Assembly (NCBI GenBank): GCA_003354225.1
Contig: PIVH01000100.1
Coordinates: 1 to 7,983 of the forward strand
DNA from: Globobulimina sp.
Lineage: Eukaryota > Foraminifera > Rotaliida
DNA: 7,983 nucleotides
Direction of reading: 5' to 3'
The translations under genes were made by a program, and so were the position numbers. Under the pieces are notes generated by a model. The model was not told the DNA's origin. It was given only the letters and a program-made list of their open reading frames with translations, and made no database searches. This document shows, piece after piece, positions 6,643-7,983 of the stretch; position 1 is the first letter of the stretch, and every line of letters starts with the position of its first letter.

Positions 6643-6648
6643 AATAAA
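6643..6648 (+). promoter_or_regulatory. Candidate poly(A) signal of the Ras-like GTPase gene
   Basis: AATAAA lies 124 bp after the GTPase stop codon, inside the 164-bp gap between two convergent genes. AATAAA is frequent by chance in AT-rich DNA. Confidence 0.4.
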
Positions 6649-6683
6649 ATGTACAAAAAAAAACAACCTACCAAAGAAGATAA

Positions 6684-7256
6684 TTAATCGTGTTTGATGT
6701 CATTTTGGTTGATCTGTAATGTATCATTAGTTCCTAATAATTTTTGTTGTTTTTGTTTAGCTCTTTGCGCAGTTTTAAATTTAAATTTTAATGTTTGTGA
6801 ATGAATAACATTTTTAATTGCAATATAACCAAATATTAATTGGGATAAAATAAATAATATTTGGAATATATCCAATGTTTTATCGATTATCCAATAATTG
6901 TTTCTTTTCCATTGTAATACCATTAATAATATTATTAATATTGATTGCGGAAATATTGTTAAAAATAAAAATCCAAATAAATGCGGTACTTTTTCACATA
7001 AATTACCTGCATATCCTAAATATATCCGTGATGTTTCAATTATACACCATAATGTTAAGATTATTGGGATGAAAGTTGATATTAAATCATTTGGATTATG
7101 CTTATTGTTAATAATAATATATTTAATAATACAAAATAAAATATAAACAATTGAATATCTCCAATGAAAATATAATGATACTTGCAGTGGTAACGAAGAG
7201 ATAATTTCTTCATATTTATTACCTGTTTTACTTGGCATGAGGTCAGAGTTCTCCAT
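6684..7256 (-). CDS. TMEM17: TMEM17, ciliary transition-zone membrane protein
   Basis: A single-exon frame encodes 190 residues, close to the 198 of human TMEM17. TMEM17 is a four-pass protein of the MKS/B9 (tectonic-like) complex at the base of cilia, which gates entry of membrane proteins. The family signature is clear: SLPLQVSLYF at 21-30, then IETSRIYLGYAGN at 73-85 and EKVPHLFGFL at 88-97. Hydrophobic segments lie at about 33-50, 57-78, 93-114 and 127-150. A basic, glutamine-rich tail follows (about 157-172), probably cytosolic. The ATG at 7256-7254 opens just before the conserved N-terminal region and no intron is needed. The 3' end converges on the GTPase gene, leaving 164 bp. TMEM216 and TMEM80 are related, but the RIYLGYxGN...EKVPxLxGF pattern best fits TMEM17. 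The plus-strand frames at 6875-7146 are shadows of this gene. Confidence 0.9.
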   Translation of the reverse strand: MENSDLMPSKTGNKYEEIISSLPLQVSLYFHWRYSIVYILFCIIKYIIINNKHNPNDLISTFIPIILTLWCIIETSRIYLGYAGNLCEKVPHLFGFLFLTIFPQSILIILLMVLQWKRNNYWIIDKTLDIFQILFILSQLIFGYIAIKNVIHSQTLKFKFKTAQRAKQKQQKLLGTNDTLQINQNDIKHD

Positions 7257-7343
7257 TTCAGAGATGCAGCTGCGTTTCTCTTTAATGTTAGATTGAAAAA
7301 CTCAAAAAAATCTCATGAGTAAAATCCAATCAAAGCGACGTCA

Positions 7344-7349
7344 TTTATT
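7344..7349 (-). promoter_or_regulatory. Candidate poly(A) signal of the right-edge gene
   Basis: TTTATT on the plus strand is AATAAA on the minus strand, about 56 bp after the stop codon at 7405-7407 and before the TMEM17 start. Position supports the role; the hexamer alone is weak evidence here. Confidence 0.35.
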
Positions 7350-7404
7350 TTATTAATTTACATTATCGTTTATATAATATTTTATATATGACACAAGCAA
7401 CAAG

Positions 7405-7947
7405 TCATTTTTGTTTGACATATATGATTTTATAATATTCATCATCATTATTTAAGCCAGTCTTTGTTCCTAACCTGTATCCACCATTACTACCATGAAC
7501 ATACCACGACAGTCTATCATTACCATTTTCCTTTGCAGCGTCAGCATTGCAACAATTAACTTTTGATACACTTGAAAACCCAAATGAGTGCATATCTTTC
7601 TTAGTGTTATGATACCAATATACTTTATATAAACCTTTATTTTTCGCATTATACGGTATAACAGCTTCTGTTTTTGAGTTTGTTATTGTATGCAAAACCG
7701 AAGACGGTCCAAAAGCCCCTAAAATGATATGTTTCTTATTATATTTTTGAACGCCACCAACAAACACATCTATGGCATCACTGTTTTTACATAAACATCG
7801 TAATTCTTCCGTTGTCGTTGCATGTTTATATGGTTTATCATACACACATTGCCATCCATCATTAATTAATTCCTGTGCATCAAAATCATGCACCACAGAA
7901 TTATGACCTTTCCATTTTGTTACGTTTATATTTATATTTATATATTG
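7405..7947 (-). CDS. Secreted-type beta-rich domain protein, last exon (5' end beyond right edge)
   Basis: The minus-strand frame is open from 7950 to a TGA stop at 7407-7405. There is no in-frame ATG before a TAA at 7953-7951, so this must be an internal or last exon. Likely acceptors are AACAG, with the exon starting at 7947, or AAAG, starting at 7907. The product is about 160-180 residues and one domain. It starts DGWQCVYDKPY, has VDVFVGG-like strands, then YKVYWYHN, HSFGFSS, DRLSWYVHGSNGGYRLGTKTGLNND and ends EYYKIIY. This layout resembles a short repeat domain I recall from uncharacterised, often secreted proteins of rotifers and protists, where GYR-x-G-x-x-x-x-LN and a final Y-x-x-x-IY recur; that is memory, not a search. 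The six cysteines (CVY, CLC, CC and others) suit an extracellular protein. The function is unknown; sugar binding is only possible. It lies upstream of TMEM17 on the same strand. Confidence 0.65.
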   Translation of the reverse strand, partial: QYINININVTKWKGHNSVVHDFDAQELINDGWQCVYDKPYKHATTTEELRCLCKNSDAIDVFVGGVQKYNKKHIILGAFGPSSVLHTITNSKTEAVIPYNAKNKGLYKVYWYHNTKKDMHSFGFSSVSKVNCCNADAAKENGNDRLSWYVHGSNGGYRLGTKTGLNNDDEYYKIIYVKQK

Positions 7948-7983
7948 CTGTTACACATTGATCATGAAACAGATAGAAATATA

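Noticed and set aside
6875-7146. Plus-strand hydrophobic frames opposite TMEM17
   Set aside because: The TMEM17 signature on the minus strand explains the region; complementary membrane-like frames are expected from its AT-rich hydrophobic codons.
1-7983. A biosynthetic, defence or other co-working gene cluster
   Set aside because: The genes belong to unrelated eukaryotic functions on both strands with their own spacers; no operon-like or shared-pathway arrangement is visible.

Overview
The window is nuclear DNA of a unicellular or otherwise compact eukaryote. Several genes carry short GT-AG introns (about 55-112 nt). The encoded proteins are eukaryotic: MOB1, ADF/cofilin, a Golgi-type sulfotransferase, a Ras-like GTPase and TMEM17. 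Non-coding DNA is very AT-rich with poly-T and poly-A tracts. TAA, TAG and TGA all act as genuine terminators, so a standard genetic code is expected. TMEM17 belongs to the ciliary transition zone, so the organism should make cilia or flagella at some stage. The species cannot be named from the sequence; an AT-rich protist such as a rhizarian is only a guess.

Layout, left to right. (1) Minus strand, 376 down to the left edge: the start of a secreted cysteine-containing glycoprotein, cut by the edge. (2) A divergent promoter region of about 160 bp with a duplicated A-tract element. (3) Plus strand 538-1242: a complete, intronless MOB1. (4) A T-rich spacer. (5) Plus strand 1634-2486: a GNAT-type acetyltransferase gene split between two frames; a 13-bp near-perfect tandem duplication at the break accounts exactly for the frame change. 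(6) A 686-bp gene-poor spacer with degenerate ~28-bp repeats, a 125-nt inverted repeat with 27-nt arms, and a 15-bp direct repeat. (7) Plus strand 3173-3676: a two-exon ADF/cofilin. (8) Plus strand 3913-5260: a two-exon type II membrane carbohydrate sulfotransferase. (9) Plus strand 5402-6519: a three-exon Ras-like GTPase with an N-terminal acylation signature instead of a CAAX tail. (10) Minus strand 7256-6684: TMEM17. (11) Minus strand from about 7947 to 7405: the last exon of a secreted-type beta-rich domain protein whose 5' part lies beyond the right edge.

The genes do not form one pathway or cluster. They are independent housekeeping and cell-surface genes packed closely: MOB1 and cofilin in cell division and cytoskeleton, TMEM17 in cilia, the sulfotransferase in glycan modification, and the GTPase in membrane-bound signalling. 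I see no convincing new multi-gene system. The most interesting points are the unusual GTPase, the duplication-broken acetyltransferase and the unexplained inverted repeat.
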